Origin: Sphingopyxis sp. MSC1_008
GTDB taxonomy: Bacteria > Pseudomonadota > Alphaproteobacteria > Sphingomonadales > Sphingomonadaceae
NCBI RefSeq assembly: GCF_023197165.1
Contig: NZ_JALPRD010000001.1
Location: 1 to 64,000 of the forward strand
Direction: 5' to 3'
DNA: 64,000 bases
This document shows positions 53,811 to 63,321 of the stretch, one piece after another (the stretch's first letter is position 1; the number at the start of each line of letters is the position of its first letter). The notes under the pieces are model-generated. The model was not told the DNA's origin and made no database searches. It was given only the letters and a program-made list of their open reading frames with translations. The translations under genes were made by a program, and so were the position numbers.

Positions 53811-53943
53811 CTCGCCATTCTCCAACTCATGTCCCGTGTGCTGAAGACGCCAGCCGGGATGATGAATCGATTCTTACGCTCCGCAAGATGATCGATGGCT
53901 GACCGCGCTGTTGCCTGCGGTTCAGCTACATGAACGGGCGCGT

Positions 53944-54489
53944 TCAGCTGCCCGGCGGCAGGCGCAGGGCCGGAACGGCGCGCGCCGCATCCTCGGGACG
54001 GATGCCCGGCGGCGGCGCGGCGGCAATGCGTTCCTCGCCGCGGATCACGCGTCCCGCGAGACGGATCGCGGTGCGGATGCGCGGATAGGTACCGCAGCGG
54101 CAGATATTGGTCATCGCCGCATCGATCTCGGCATCGCTGGGATTGCTGTTCGACCGGAGGAGGGCTGCGGCGGCCATGATCATCCCCGACTGGCAGAAAC
54201 CGCATTGCGGCACCTGTTCGGCGACCCACGCCTGCTGCACCGGATGGCTGCGGTCGCGCGCGAGCCCCTCGATCGTCGTGACGAAGCGGCCTTCACACTC
54301 GGCGATGGTGACCATGCAGCTGCGAATCGCTTCGCCGTCGATATCGACGGTGCACGCGCCGCACTCGCCGGTGCCGCAGCCATATTTGGTGCCCGTCAGG
54401 TTCGACGCGTCGCGCAGCGCCCACAGCAGGGGCGTTTCGGGTTCCATGCGATATTCGACCGGGCGGTCGTTGACCGAGAATCGCGTCAT
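53944..54489 (-). CDS. 2Fe-2S subunit of a molybdenum hydroxylase (orphan)
   Basis: 181 residues. The ferredoxin-type cluster is seen in YGCGTGECGACTV, the second cluster in QCGFCQSGMIM...ICRCGTYPRI. The protein matches the small subunit of isoquinoline 1-oxidoreductase/xanthine dehydrogenase-type enzymes. The molybdopterin subunit that normally follows is missing; downstream lies the RcnB gene, upstream a class II aldolase. It may serve a distant partner. Confidence 0.85.
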   Translation of the reverse strand: MTRFSVNDRPVEYRMEPETPLLWALRDASNLTGTKYGCGTGECGACTVDIDGEAIRSCMVTIAECEGRFVTTIEGLARDRSHPVQQAWVAEQVPQCGFCQSGMIMAAAALLRSNSNPSDAEIDAAMTNICRCGTYPRIRTAIRLAGRVIRGEERIAAAPPPGIRPEDAARAVPALRLPPGS

Positions 54490-54516
54490 GCGGTTCCTGT
54501 TAGCGCAACGGCTGGA

Positions 54517-55281
54517 TTAGTCACGCCAGCTCGTGTCGATCTTGTCGACCTTGCGCACCATCGCGTCGAACTCGGCCTTGCCCGCCTGCCCGGGGATCGA
54601 GGCCATGAACAGGTCGCGCTGGTGGACCGCGATCACCTCGTTCGGGACGGTGATCGGCTGGCCCATACTCATCGTCGCCATCTGGATCTCGCACGCGCGC
54701 TGGAGCGCCCAATATTTGATGAAGGCTTCGGTCAGCGTCTTGCCCATCACGACGGGGCCGTGGTTCTTGAGCATCAATATGCGCTTGTCGCCGAGGTTCT
54801 GGACAAGGCGTTCGCCCTCTTCCTCGCGCACCGTGACGCCCTCAAAATCATGATAAGCGAGTTGGCCCGCGAAGTTGCAGGCGTAGAAGTTCACGGGCTG
54901 GAGCCCGCCTTCGAGCGCGCAGACCGCGACCGTCGCGGTGGTATGCGTGTGGATGATCGCGTGCGCGTCGGGCAGGACGCGGTGGAACAGGCTGTGCTGG
55001 ACGAAGCCCGCCTTGTTGACGTGCCAAGGGTTATCCTCGTCGACCTTGTTGCCGTCGATGTCGATCTTGATCAGGTTCGACGCCGAAACCTCGCTGAAAT
55101 GCAGGCCATAGGGGTTGATCAGGAAGGCGCCTTCCTCGTCGGGGACCTTCACCGTGATATGGTTGAAGATCATCTCGTCCCAGCCCATCATCGCGAAGAT
55201 GCGATAGCAGGCGGCAAGCTCCTGCCGCGCCGTCCATTCGGCTTCGCTATATTTGCTGTTACGCTTGAGCTGGGTCGCCAT
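54517..55281 (-). CDS. Class II aldolase/adducin-family protein
   Basis: 254 residues. Zinc-ligand histidines are present in IIHTHTTATVAVCALEGGLQPVNF and in MLKNHGPVVMGKT. The family includes fuculose- and ribulose-phosphate aldolases and decarboxylase-like enzymes; the longer, adducin-like form here has no assigned substrate. It ends 27 bp before the orphan FeS gene on the same strand. Confidence 0.88.
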   Translation of the reverse strand: MATQLKRNSKYSEAEWTARQELAACYRIFAMMGWDEMIFNHITVKVPDEEGAFLINPYGLHFSEVSASNLIKIDIDGNKVDEDNPWHVNKAGFVQHSLFHRVLPDAHAIIHTHTTATVAVCALEGGLQPVNFYACNFAGQLAYHDFEGVTVREEEGERLVQNLGDKRILMLKNHGPVVMGKTLTEAFIKYWALQRACEIQMATMSMGQPITVPNEVIAVHQRDLFMASIPGQAGKAEFDAMVRKVDKIDTSWRD

Positions 55282-55559
55282 GGCCTGTCCCTCATTATGA
55301 TGTTAGTTTCGTCCTGCTACCTATGCCATAAGGATGGGGCCGGGCACAATCCCGGGAGCGGGCGGGGCGGTTCGATAGCGGGGCAGGCGCGGTTTACCGC
55401 GCAAGGGCTTGCATTTTGCCGCGAATCCTTTTAGTGGCCCAGCCATCGGAACGTCGCGGGTTCGCGGCGCTTCTTTTATTGCCCTTATATCGGCGATTTA
55501 TGGCGGACCGGATGGCCGGTAGCCGTTCATCGTTGGACGAACCGGAGACGACACGGCGT

Positions 55560-55766
55560 ATGCAAATCATCGTTCGCGACAATAATGTCGACCAGGCCCT
55601 TCGCGCGCTCAAGAAGAAGCTGCAGCGTGAGGGCGTGTATCGCGAAATGAAGCTGCGCCGTCATTACGAGAAGCCCAGCGAAAAGCGCGCGCGCGAGCAC
55701 GCCGCCGCTGTCCGCCGCGCCCGCAAGATGGAGCGCAAGCGGATGGAACGCGACGGGATCAAGTAA
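55560..55766 (+). CDS. rpsU: 30S ribosomal protein S21
   Basis: 68 residues: [45 protein letters not shown], the S21 sequence with its basic C-terminal tail. The ATG at 55560 gives the usual family start; the frame continues upstream but is not coding. GGAGA lies 12 bp before the ATG. A clear terminator follows. Confidence 0.96.
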   Translation: MQIIVRDNNVDQALRALKKKLQREGVYREMKLRRHYEKPSEKRAREHAAAVRRARKMERKRMERDGIK

Positions 55767-55800
55767 GACCGTCTCCCGTTCGGGATGCTGATCGAAAAAA

Positions 55801-55829
55801 GGGCGCTGCGGCAACGCGGCGCCCTTTTT
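55801..55829 (+). terminator. Terminator of rpsU
   Basis: GGGCGCTGCG pairs with CGCGGCGCCC (one mismatch) around GCAA, with an A-run before and a T-run after, 34 bp beyond the rpsU stop codon. Confidence 0.9.
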
Positions 55830-55935
55830 CGTTATGCGCTTACGCATAATTGCCTCTGGACCGTTCCGCGCCGCACCGCCTATAGGCCTCGCCAGCATTT
55901 TCGCCCCGGCCGGGGCAGCGGAAGGATCATCCAAG

Positions 55936-56478
55936 ATGAGCGTAACGACGGTTCCATTGCGTCCGGTGAGCAAGGGCGGCCTGTGGCTGATGTGGTTTGG
56001 CCTCGCGGCGCTGCTGGTCGCAGGCGCGGCCTTTGCCTGGCACATGACCCCGCGGATCGGGTTCGAGGTCGTCAAGGAAGGCACGGGGCCGAGCCCGACC
56101 AAGGCCGACGTCGTGCTGGTGAAATATGAAGGCAAGCTCGACGATGGCACCGTCTTCGACGCCAACGAACAGGCGCCGATGCAGGTCGCGCAGGTCGTTC
56201 CGGGCTTTTCGGAAGCGCTGACCCGCATGAAGAAGGGCGGCGAGTACAAGATCACCATCCCGCCGGCGCTCGGTTATCAAGACCGCGCGGTCGGCCCGAT
56301 CCCGGCCGGCAGCACGCTGCACTTCGCCGTCACGCTGCTCGACTTCCGCTCGGAGGCCGAGGTTCGCGCGATGCAGCAGCAGATGCAGCAACAGCAACAG
56401 ATGATGCAGCAGCAACAGCAGATGCAGGGCGGCCCGGGTGGCCCCGGCGGTCCGCCGCCGGGTATGCCGCCGCAGTAA
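55936..56478 (+). CDS. Membrane-anchored FKBP-type prolyl isomerase
   Basis: 180 residues from the ATG at 55936 with GAAGGA 10 bp upstream. One N-terminal membrane segment (LWLMWFGLAALLVAGAAFAW) precedes an FKBP domain (about 55-140: VLVKYEGKLDDGTVFDANEQ, FSEALTRMKKGGEYKITIPPALGY). The C-terminus is a Gln/Met-rich tail (about 145-165) and a Gly/Pro-rich end, unusual for the family. It would help fold envelope proteins. Confidence 0.9.
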   Translation: MSVTTVPLRPVSKGGLWLMWFGLAALLVAGAAFAWHMTPRIGFEVVKEGTGPSPTKADVVLVKYEGKLDDGTVFDANEQAPMQVAQVVPGFSEALTRMKKGGEYKITIPPALGYQDRAVGPIPAGSTLHFAVTLLDFRSEAEVRAMQQQMQQQQQMMQQQQQMQGGPGGPGGPPPGMPPQ

Positions 56479-56503
56479 GCGAGCGGCGTTAGCGAAGCAG
56501 AAG

Positions 56504-56540
56504 CGGCGGCGGGCTCAGGTGCCCGCCGCCGTTTTCGTTT
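56504..56540 (+). terminator. FKBP terminator overlapping the convergent transporter gene
   Basis: CGGCGGCGGGC (56504-56514) pairs perfectly with GCCCGCCGCCG (56521-56531) around a six-base loop, followed by TTTTCGTTTT. The loop contains the stop codon of the leftward AI-2E gene, so the hairpin lies at the end of that gene too. Confidence 0.85.
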
Positions 56541-57636
56541 TGACGCCGTCGGCGTTGCGTTCGGCCTCGCGTTCCAGCGCGACCTTGATCATCGCGATGA
56601 TCGGATCGGCGAGGAACAGCCCCATCAGGCCGAGCAGCGCGCCGAACAATATCTGCGCGCCGAGCACGAGCGCGGGGGCAAGGTCGACGGTCTTCTTGGC
56701 GACCATCGGGACGATCAGATAACCGTCGACCGTCTGGACGATGAAATAGATCGCGATCGCCCACAGGCCGGTGTCGGTTCCCGCCGAGAAGCCGACGAGG
56801 ACGAGCAGTACGCCCGACACGATCGCGCCGATATTGGGGATGAACGCCAGCAGGCCGGTGAGCAGGCCCATCAGCGCCGCCATCGGAATACCGACCGCCA
56901 TGCAGGCGAGCCAGGTGCCGATGCCTTCGACCAGCATGCCGAGCAGGCGCCCCGCCATGAGGCGGCGTAGCGTGAAGCCCATGCGCGCGGTGGTGATGTA
57001 GAAATTCTCTCGGGCTTTCATTGGCAGCATCCAGGCGACGCCACGCTCGTAAAGCCGCGGTTCGATCGCGATGAAGATGCCGAGGACGAGGATCATGATC
57101 AGGCTGGTCAGTCCGCCGAGAACCGTACCCACCGCGGCGGTGACGCGGCCGAATGTGCCGGCGAGATTGTCGGTGATCGTCTTTGTATCGAGCTGGAAAT
57201 TGCCCATGCCATGGTCGCTCGCCCACGCGGCGATCCGCTCGACCTGTCCCATCACGACGGTTTGCAATGTCGCCGCCTGATCGGCGATCTGCGAGCCCGC
57301 GAACATCACGGTCCAGACAAGGAAGACGACGAGCGAGAGGCAAACGATGAGCAGCCGCCAGCCGCGCGCGATCGGCAGCACGCGGCCGAGCAGGCGCGTC
57401 CCGCCGTCGAGCATCGATGCCATCACGATGCCGGCAAAGATCAGCAGGATCGGCTGGATCAAGACGATGCATAGACCGATGAGCAGCGCGAGGCCGATCC
57501 AGACCCCGGCCTTCAGCAGTTCGGTGCGGACAAGCTGGCTGCGGATTTCGGTGGGGCCGGGGGCCTCCCTGTGCGCGTCGGCCTTGGCGGCGGCACTGGC
57601 GGCGCGCGTTCCGGTTGTTTTCCTTGTCGCCGCCAT
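56515..57636 (-). CDS. AI-2E family transporter (PerM type)
   Basis: 373 residues with about seven to eight membrane segments. The start ELLKAGVWIGLALLIGLCIVLIQPILLIFAGIVMASML and the closing AYLIV-like YLIVPMVAKKTVDLAPALVLGAQILFGALLGLMGLFLADPI match the AI-2E/PerM exporter family. It is the last gene of the leftward pyrE-pdxJ-acpS-lepB operon, 18 bp after lepB. Substrate unknown. Confidence 0.9.
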   Translation of the reverse strand: MAATRKTTGTRAASAAAKADAHREAPGPTEIRSQLVRTELLKAGVWIGLALLIGLCIVLIQPILLIFAGIVMASMLDGGTRLLGRVLPIARGWRLLIVCLSLVVFLVWTVMFAGSQIADQAATLQTVVMGQVERIAAWASDHGMGNFQLDTKTITDNLAGTFGRVTAAVGTVLGGLTSLIMILVLGIFIAIEPRLYERGVAWMLPMKARENFYITTARMGFTLRRLMAGRLLGMLVEGIGTWLACMAVGIPMAALMGLLTGLLAFIPNIGAIVSGVLLVLVGFSAGTDTGLWAIAIYFIVQTVDGYLIVPMVAKKTVDLAPALVLGAQILFGALLGLMGLFLADPIIAMIKVALEREAERNADGVKTKTAAGT

Positions 57637-57654
57637 GTCGTTTTCCCCGTTGTG

Positions 57655-58491
57655 TTAGCTGCCCTGACGCTCGGGCCGCAGGTCGGTTCCCGCGCGCCCC
57701 GATCGCAAGGCACTAAACCAGCTCAATGGGTTATACCACTCGGCGGTTCCATCGGTCGAAAAACTGATGATCTCGGCGCGCCCGGCAATCGCGTCGAAGG
57801 GAACGGGGCCGCCGAGGCCCTTCTGGTTGGTGTCGACGCGGCTGTCGGCGCTGCCGTCGCGGTTATCGCCCATCAGGAAGATATGATCGGCGGGTACGGT
57901 GACCGGGCCATAATCGTCGGTCGCATAGCCGGGCCCCATGTCGATCGTGTCGAAGGTCGCGCCGCCGGGCAGCGTCTCGCGGACGATCGGCAGTTCGAGC
58001 ATTTCCTTGCCGCTGGCGTCCCTGGTCACGAAACGGAACAGGCTGCTGTCGGGGCCGGGGGTGTTGAGGTCGACCGGGATCGCCAGCATCGGCTGAACCT
58101 CGCGCTTCACCGGCTTGCCGTTGATGCTGAGTTCGCCATTGCGGAGTGCGATTGTGTCGCCGGGCAGGCCGATCACGCGCTTAATATAGTCGATCCGCGT
58201 CACCGGATGCTCAAGCACGACAATATCGCCGCGTTCGGGCAGTTTGCTGAACAGCCGGCCCGCGAGCTTGGGCGCCAAGTGAAAGCTGACCGACGAATAG
58301 GACCAGCCATAAGGATATTTGCTGACGATCAGCCGGTCGCCGTTGCGCAGCACCGGCATCATCGAATCGGACGGAATGTAGAAAGGCTTGGCGACGCAGC
58401 TGTGGATGCCGAGCACGAGCAGCAGAATCACCACGACGTCGCGGATCAGCTTGCCCCAGCTCGCGTCATCCTTCGTCTTGTGTTTCGCCAT
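57655..58491 (-). CDS. lepB: Signal peptidase I
   Basis: 278 residues from the ATG at 58491, 7 bp after the acpS stop. One N-terminal membrane helix (VVVILLLVLGIHSC) anchors the protein. The catalytic serine is Ser43 in PSDSMMPVL and the lysine is Lys104 in DYIKRVIGLPGD; GDNRDGSADSR is conserved. It removes signal peptides after export. rnc and era, which usually follow lepB, are not here. Confidence 0.97.
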   Translation of the reverse strand: MAKHKTKDDASWGKLIRDVVVILLLVLGIHSCVAKPFYIPSDSMMPVLRNGDRLIVSKYPYGWSYSSVSFHLAPKLAGRLFSKLPERGDIVVLEHPVTRIDYIKRVIGLPGDTIALRNGELSINGKPVKREVQPMLAIPVDLNTPGPDSSLFRFVTRDASGKEMLELPIVRETLPGGATFDTIDMGPGYATDDYGPVTVPADHIFLMGDNRDGSADSRVDTNQKGLGGPVPFDAIAGRAEIISFSTDGTAEWYNPLSWFSALRSGRAGTDLRPERQGS

Positions 58492-58498
58492 ATGAATG

Positions 58499-58900
58499 TC
58501 AGTCCTTGATTGCTTCGATGATGACAAAGGCCTGCGCCCACGGATGGTCGTCGGTCAGCGTCAAATGAATATACGCGCTGTGGCCGGGCGGAGTTATCTG
58601 CGCGAGCCGCTCCGCGGCGCCGCCGGTCAGCGCGAGCGTCGGCGCGCCCGACGGCGCGTTGACGACGCCGATGTCCTTCATGAACACGCCGCGCTTGAAG
58701 CCGGTGCCGACCGCTTTCGAAAAGGCTTCCTTCGCGGCGAAACGCTTCGCGTAAGTGCCGGCGCGGGTGAAAGGCCGCCGTGCCGCCTTGGCCTTCTCGA
58801 CCTCGGTGAAGACGCGATTTTCGAAGCGCTCGCCAAAGCGGTCGAGCGACTTCTGGATACGCTCTATATTGCAGAGGTCGGAACCGAGGCCGATGATCAC
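58499..58900 (-). CDS. acpS: Holo-ACP synthase
   Basis: 133 residues. [22 protein letters not shown] and [15 protein letters not shown] are the AcpS motifs. It attaches 4'-phosphopantetheine to acyl carrier protein. It overlaps pdxJ by 4 bp and is followed at 7 bp by lepB. Confidence 0.97.
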   Translation of the reverse strand: MIIGLGSDLCNIERIQKSLDRFGERFENRVFTEVEKAKAARRPFTRAGTYAKRFAAKEAFSKAVGTGFKRGVFMKDIGVVNAPSGAPTLALTGGAAERLAQITPPGHSAYIHLTLTDDHPWAQAFVIIEAIKD

Positions 58901-59646
58901 AGCGCGCCTCGCGCCTCGTCCATCAGCGCGCGCATCCGGCGCACCGCGTCCTCCAGCCCGGTAAAGATCGCCTCGCCGATCAGGTAATGGCCGATGTTGA
59001 GTTCGGCGAGCTGCGGGATCGCGGCGACGGGGACGACATTCTCATAGGTCAGGCCGTGCCCCGCGTGCGGCTCGATGCCATTCTTCCACGCGAGTGCGGC
59101 GGCGTCGGCAAGGCGGCGGAGTTCGGCGGCGCGTTCCTCGCCCTCGACATGGGCGTAGCGGCCGGTGTGGAATTCGACGACGGGGGCGCGGAGGCGCATC
59201 GCGGCTTCGATCTGACGCGGATCGGGTTCGATGAACAGGCTGACGCGAATGCCCGCGTCGTTGAGGCGCGCGACGATGGGGGCGAGGTGGTTGTGTTGGC
59301 CCGCCGCGTCTAGCCCGCCCTCGGTCGTGCGCTCCTCGCGCTTTTCGGGGACGATGCACGCGGCGTGCGGCATATGGCGCAGCGCGATCTCGACCATCTC
59401 GTCGGTCGCCGCCATTTCGAGGTTCAGCGGCAGGTCCGTGGCGGCCTGGATGCGCTTGAGGTCGTCGTCGCGGATATGGCGGCGGTCTTCGCGCAAATGC
59501 GCGGTGATGCCGTCGCCGCCGACCGCCGCGACGATTTCGGCCGCGCGCACCGGATCGGGGTGCTCGCCCCCGCGCGCGTTGCGGATCGTCGCGACATGGT
59601 CGATGTTGACGCCGAGCCGCAGGCGCGAAGGAGCGCCGCCGCTCAA
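58897..59646 (-). CDS. pdxJ: Pyridoxine 5'-phosphate synthase
   Basis: 249 residues. [23 protein letters not shown] at the start and [18 protein letters not shown] and GHGLTYENV are diagnostic. PdxJ makes pyridoxine phosphate from aminoacetone phosphate and deoxyxylulose phosphate. It overlaps pyrE by 4 bp and acpS by 4 bp, so the genes are tightly coupled. Confidence 0.98.
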   Translation of the reverse strand: MSGGAPSRLRLGVNIDHVATIRNARGGEHPDPVRAAEIVAAVGGDGITAHLREDRRHIRDDDLKRIQAATDLPLNLEMAATDEMVEIALRHMPHAACIVPEKREERTTEGGLDAAGQHNHLAPIVARLNDAGIRVSLFIEPDPRQIEAAMRLRAPVVEFHTGRYAHVEGEERAAELRRLADAAALAWKNGIEPHAGHGLTYENVVPVAAIPQLAELNIGHYLIGEAIFTGLEDAVRRMRALMDEARGAL

Positions 59647-60230
59647 GCCGCCTTGCTCCGGCTGCCGGGCTTCACCGCTTCGGTTCCTGCCAGCGTTTCG
59701 GGCAATTCATCCTCGGCATAGGTCGGGAAATTGATCGCGACGAGCGGATAGAAGGGCACGCCGAGTTCGACATTGCCCGCCGAACGGTCGACGAGCGCAG
59801 CCTCGGCGATCACATCGCCGCCCGCGGCGCGCACCGCCTCCATCGCTTCGCACGACGACAGGCCGGTGGTCACGACATCCTCGACCATCAGCACCTTGGC
59901 GCCCGGATCGATCGTGAAGCCGCGGCGCAGTTCGAAGGTGCCCGTCGGCCGCTCGACGAAAATCGCGGGTTTGCCGAGCGCGCGGCCCATTTCATGGCCG
60001 ATGATCACCCCGCCCATCGCGGGCGAGACGACGATGTCGATCGCCTGTTTCAGCTCGCGCGGCAGCTTGGCGGCGAGCGCGACGGCGAGCCGGCCGGCGC
60101 GTTCGGTGTCCATCAATACGCGCGCGCACTGCAGATAATATTCGCTGTGACGGCCCGAGGAGAGCAGGAAGTGGCCCTGGAGCAGGGCGTCGGCGGCGCG
60201 GAATTCGGCCAGGATTTCATCATCGGTCAT
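59643..60230 (-). CDS. pyrE: Orotate phosphoribosyltransferase
   Basis: 195 residues. The PRPP loop is seen in [21 protein letters not shown]. PyrE adds the ribose phosphate to orotate. It heads the leftward operon pyrE-pdxJ-acpS-lepB-AI-2E transporter. The other pyrimidine gene of this window, pyrC, is 27 kb away. Confidence 0.97.
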   Translation of the reverse strand: MTDDEILAEFRAADALLQGHFLLSSGRHSEYYLQCARVLMDTERAGRLAVALAAKLPRELKQAIDIVVSPAMGGVIIGHEMGRALGKPAIFVERPTGTFELRRGFTIDPGAKVLMVEDVVTTGLSSCEAMEAVRAAGGDVIAEAALVDRSAGNVELGVPFYPLVAINFPTYAEDELPETLAGTEAVKPGSRSKAA

Positions 60231-60325
60231 GGAGGAGTTGTTCTTTTATCCAGTGCGTCGCTCGTGATGGGCGACCGGGTTTTGGCGGCGAAGATTATCC
60301 AGCCGCAAAATAGTGTTAGAGATGC

Positions 60326-60354
60326 TTGAGGCAAGCGGCAAGCGGGTCTATAGC
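60326..60354 (+). promoter_or_regulatory. Candidate sigma70 promoter of the cox operon
   Basis: TTGAGG (60326-60331), a 17-bp spacer and TATAGC (60349-60354) lie about 107 bp before the coxB start codon, in the 231-bp gap between the divergent pyrE and coxB genes. Assignment is by motif only. Confidence 0.4.
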
Positions 60355-60461
60355 GCCCGCGAGATTCAGCCCCTTGCCGGCTGCCGCGACGCGTGTCCGG
60401 CCGCTGCCGCAAAGGGGGTGGGCATCAATAAGAACAACAGGCAACGGGCGGCACTATCCTT

Positions 60462-61565
60462 ATGAAGAGCTTGAAAACCCTTGTAATTGCGGCGGCTTTG
60501 TCGCTGGGCGCGGTGGGCGCCGGCCATGCGCAGGCACCCGCGACGGCTCCGGCCGAAGCACCCGCCGCAACGGCTGTGGCGAATCCGGTTCCGGCCGCCG
60601 CCGATGCGGCTGCTCCGGCAGCGCCGCCGGTCGCGACGACCGCCGCGGCTCCGGCTGGCGATGCCACTTACGTTCCGATGAAGCCGACCCCCGGGGTTGG
60701 CCAGCCGGTCGACGGAGGCATCGATTTCCAGCCGCAGGTCAGCCCGATTGGTGAACAGGCTTACTGGTTCAACCATGTGATCCTGTTGCCCGTTATCACG
60801 GTGATCACGCTGATTGTCCTCGGCCTTTTGCTGTGGGTGATGTTCCGTTTCCGCGCCAAGGCGAACCCGGTTCCGTCGAAGACGACGCACAACACCTTCA
60901 TCGAAATCATCTGGACCGCCATCCCGGTGCTGATCCTCGCGGTGATCGCGGTGCCGTCGATCCGGCTGCTGGCCCAGCAATATGAACCGCCGTCGAAGGA
61001 CGCGCTGACGATCAAGGTCACGGGTTATCAGTGGTATTGGGGCTATGCCTATCCCGACCAGGGCATCGGCGAATATGTTTCGAAGATCCTGCCCGAGGAT
61101 AAGGCCATCGCCGCGGGCGAGCCCTATCACCTCGCCGTCGACAACCGCATGGTCGTGCCTGTCGGTCGCCAGGTGAAGCTGATCATCACCGGCGCCGACG
61201 TCATCCACAGCTTCGCGGTTCCGGCCTTCTGGACCAAGATGGACGCGGTCCCCGGCCGTGCCAACGAAACGACATTCACCGCGAATAAGGTCGGCGTCTA
61301 TTACGGCCAGTGCTCGGAACTCTGCGGCGTCGACCATGGCTATATGCCGATCGCCGTCGAAGTGCTTCCGGTCGACAAATGGGAAGCCTGGGTCCGCTCG
61401 AAGGGCGGCAACCCGGCTGGTCCGGTTGCCGCGGCTCCCGCCGCTGCCGCGCCGGCGCCCGCTGCCGCCGCTCCGGCTGCGGCGCCCGCCGCGACGCCGG
61501 CCGCCGTCACGACCGAAGCTGCACCGGCAGCGGCGCCCGCCGCCGCGCCGGCCGCCAAGAATTAA
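60462..61565 (+). CDS. ctaC: Cytochrome c oxidase subunit II
   Basis: 367 residues. A signal peptide precedes an Ala/Pro-rich segment, then two membrane helices (about 105-128 and 147-166). CuA ligands are H249, C284, E286, C288, H292 and M295 (the last five in CSELCGVDHGYM). An Ala/Pro-rich C-terminal tail (about 318-367) is unusual. It accepts electrons from cytochrome c in the periplasm. It is followed by ctaD after 15 bp. Confidence 0.97.
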   Translation: MKSLKTLVIAAALSLGAVGAGHAQAPATAPAEAPAATAVANPVPAAADAAAPAAPPVATTAAAPAGDATYVPMKPTPGVGQPVDGGIDFQPQVSPIGEQAYWFNHVILLPVITVITLIVLGLLLWVMFRFRAKANPVPSKTTHNTFIEIIWTAIPVLILAVIAVPSIRLLAQQYEPPSKDALTIKVTGYQWYWGYAYPDQGIGEYVSKILPEDKAIAAGEPYHLAVDNRMVVPVGRQVKLIITGADVIHSFAVPAFWTKMDAVPGRANETTFTANKVGVYYGQCSELCGVDHGYMPIAVEVLPVDKWEAWVRSKGGNPAGPVAAAPAAAAPAPAAAAPAAAPAATPAAVTTEAAPAAAPAAAPAAKN

Positions 61566-61580
61566 TAAGGGGTCCGACAG

Positions 61581-63263
61581 ATGACCGATATCGCAGCGAC
61601 TGCACCCGCGCACGGCGCCGAACATGGCCACACCCATGCGCACGACGACCATGATCACGACACGCCCGGCTTCTTTGTCCGCTGGTTCATGTCGACGAAC
61701 CACAAGGACATCGGCACCCTCTACCTGATCTTCGCGATCATCGCCGGCATCGTCGGCGGCGGCTTGTCCGGCCTGATGCGCCTCGAACTCGCGCATCCGG
61801 GCATCCAGTATCTGGGTGAGTGGGCGCAGGCGCTCGGCGGCGCGCAGGATCTGACCGCGGCCAAGCATTTCTGGAACGTCATGATCACCGCGCATGGCCT
61901 GATCATGGTGTTCTTCATGGTCATGCCTGCCATGATCGGCGGTTTCGGCAACTGGTTCGTGCCGCTGATGATCGGCGCGCCCGACATGGCGTTCCCGCGT
62001 ATGAACAACGTGTCCTTCTGGCTGACCGCCGTTGCGTTTGTCATGCTGATGGGGTCGCTGTTCGTCCCTGGCGGCAGCGGCAATGGCGCCGGCACCGGCT
62101 GGACGGTCTACGCGCCGCTGTCGACCAGCGGCTCGGTTGGGCCGGCGGTCGATATGGCGATCTTCTCGCTCCACCTCGCGGGCGCGGCGTCGATCCTCGG
62201 TGCGATCAACTTCATCACCACGATCTTCAACATGCGTGCTCCGGGCATGACGCTGCACAAGATGCCGCTGTTCGTGTGGTCGGTGCTCGTCACCGCGTTC
62301 CTGCTGCTGCTCGCGCTGCCGGTTCTCGCCGCGGCGATCACGATGCTGCTGACCGATCGCAACTTCGGCACCACCTTCTATGATGCGGCCGGCGGCGGCG
62401 ACCCCGTCCTCTACCAGCATCTCTTCTGGTTCTTCGGCCACCCCGAAGTGTACATCATGATCCTGCCGGGTTTCGGCATGGTCAGCCAGATCATCTCGAC
62501 CTTCAGCAAGAAGCCCGTGTTTGGCTATCTCGGCATGGCATATGCCATGGTCGCGATCGGCGTCGTCGGCTTCATCGTGTGGGCGCACCACATGTTCACG
62601 GTCGGTATGAGCGTGAACCTCAAGATGTACTTCACCGCGGCAACGATGGTGATCGCGGTCCCCACGGGCATCAAGATCTTCAGCTGGATCGCGACCATGT
62701 GGGGCGGCTCGCTGAGCTTCAAGACGCCGATGATGTGGTCGCTCGGCTTCATCTTCATGTTCACCGTCGGCGGTGTGACCGGCGTCGTGCTGGCCAATGG
62801 CGGCGTCGACACCAATTTGCATGACACTTATTATGTCGTCGCACACTTCCACTATGTGCTGTCGCTGGGCGCGGTCTTCTCGCTCTTCGCCGGCTTCTAT
62901 TACTGGTTCCCGAAGATGTCGGGCCGGATGTACAGCGAAGCCCTCGGCCAGCTGCACTTCTGGATCTTCTTCATCGGCGTGAACGTCATGTTCTTCCCCC
63001 AGCACTTCCTGGGCCAGCAGGGCATGCCGCGCCGTTACCCCGACTATGCGGAAGCCTATGCGCACTGGCACCTGATCTCGTCGTACGGCTATGTGATCAT
63101 GGGCGTCGGCATGCTCTTCTTCTTCGTGAACATTGGCTACTCGCTGTTCGCGGGCAAGAAGGCCGCCGACAATCCGTGGGGCGAAGGCGCGACGACGCTC
63201 GAATGGACGCTGTCGAGCCCGCCGCCGTTCCACCAGTTCAACGAACTGCCGCGTATCGCCTGA
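61581..63263 (+). CDS. ctaD: Cytochrome c oxidase subunit I
   Basis: 560 residues. The heme-copper motifs are seen in [20 protein letters not shown] (cross-linked His-Tyr pair and the D-channel glutamate of the A1 type), [10 protein letters not shown] and the late [13 protein letters not shown]. It has about 12 membrane segments and reduces oxygen while pumping protons. The start has a His-rich segment before the first helix. A 9-bp stem-loop follows. Confidence 0.98.
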   Translation: MTDIAATAPAHGAEHGHTHAHDDHDHDTPGFFVRWFMSTNHKDIGTLYLIFAIIAGIVGGGLSGLMRLELAHPGIQYLGEWAQALGGAQDLTAAKHFWNVMITAHGLIMVFFMVMPAMIGGFGNWFVPLMIGAPDMAFPRMNNVSFWLTAVAFVMLMGSLFVPGGSGNGAGTGWTVYAPLSTSGSVGPAVDMAIFSLHLAGAASILGAINFITTIFNMRAPGMTLHKMPLFVWSVLVTAFLLLLALPVLAAAITMLLTDRNFGTTFYDAAGGGDPVLYQHLFWFFGHPEVYIMILPGFGMVSQIISTFSKKPVFGYLGMAYAMVAIGVVGFIVWAHHMFTVGMSVNLKMYFTAATMVIAVPTGIKIFSWIATMWGGSLSFKTPMMWSLGFIFMFTVGGVTGVVLANGGVDTNLHDTYYVVAHFHYVLSLGAVFSLFAGFYYWFPKMSGRMYSEALGQLHFWIFFIGVNVMFFPQHFLGQQGMPRRYPDYAEAYAHWHLISSYGYVIMGVGMLFFFVNIGYSLFAGKKAADNPWGEGATTLEWTLSSPPPFHQFNELPRIA

Positions 63264-63272
63264 TTTGTGCTT

Positions 63273-63296
63273 CCCCCTGCCGGTGACGGCAGGGGG
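63273..63296 (+). other. Stem-loop between ctaD and ctaB
   Basis: CCCCCTGCC (63273-63281) pairs with GGCAGGGGG (63288-63296) around a six-base loop. No T-run follows, so it is more likely an mRNA stability or partial-attenuation element than a full terminator. Confidence 0.55.
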
Positions 63297-63321
63297 TGCA
63301 TGACATCGGGCTGGAGTAACC

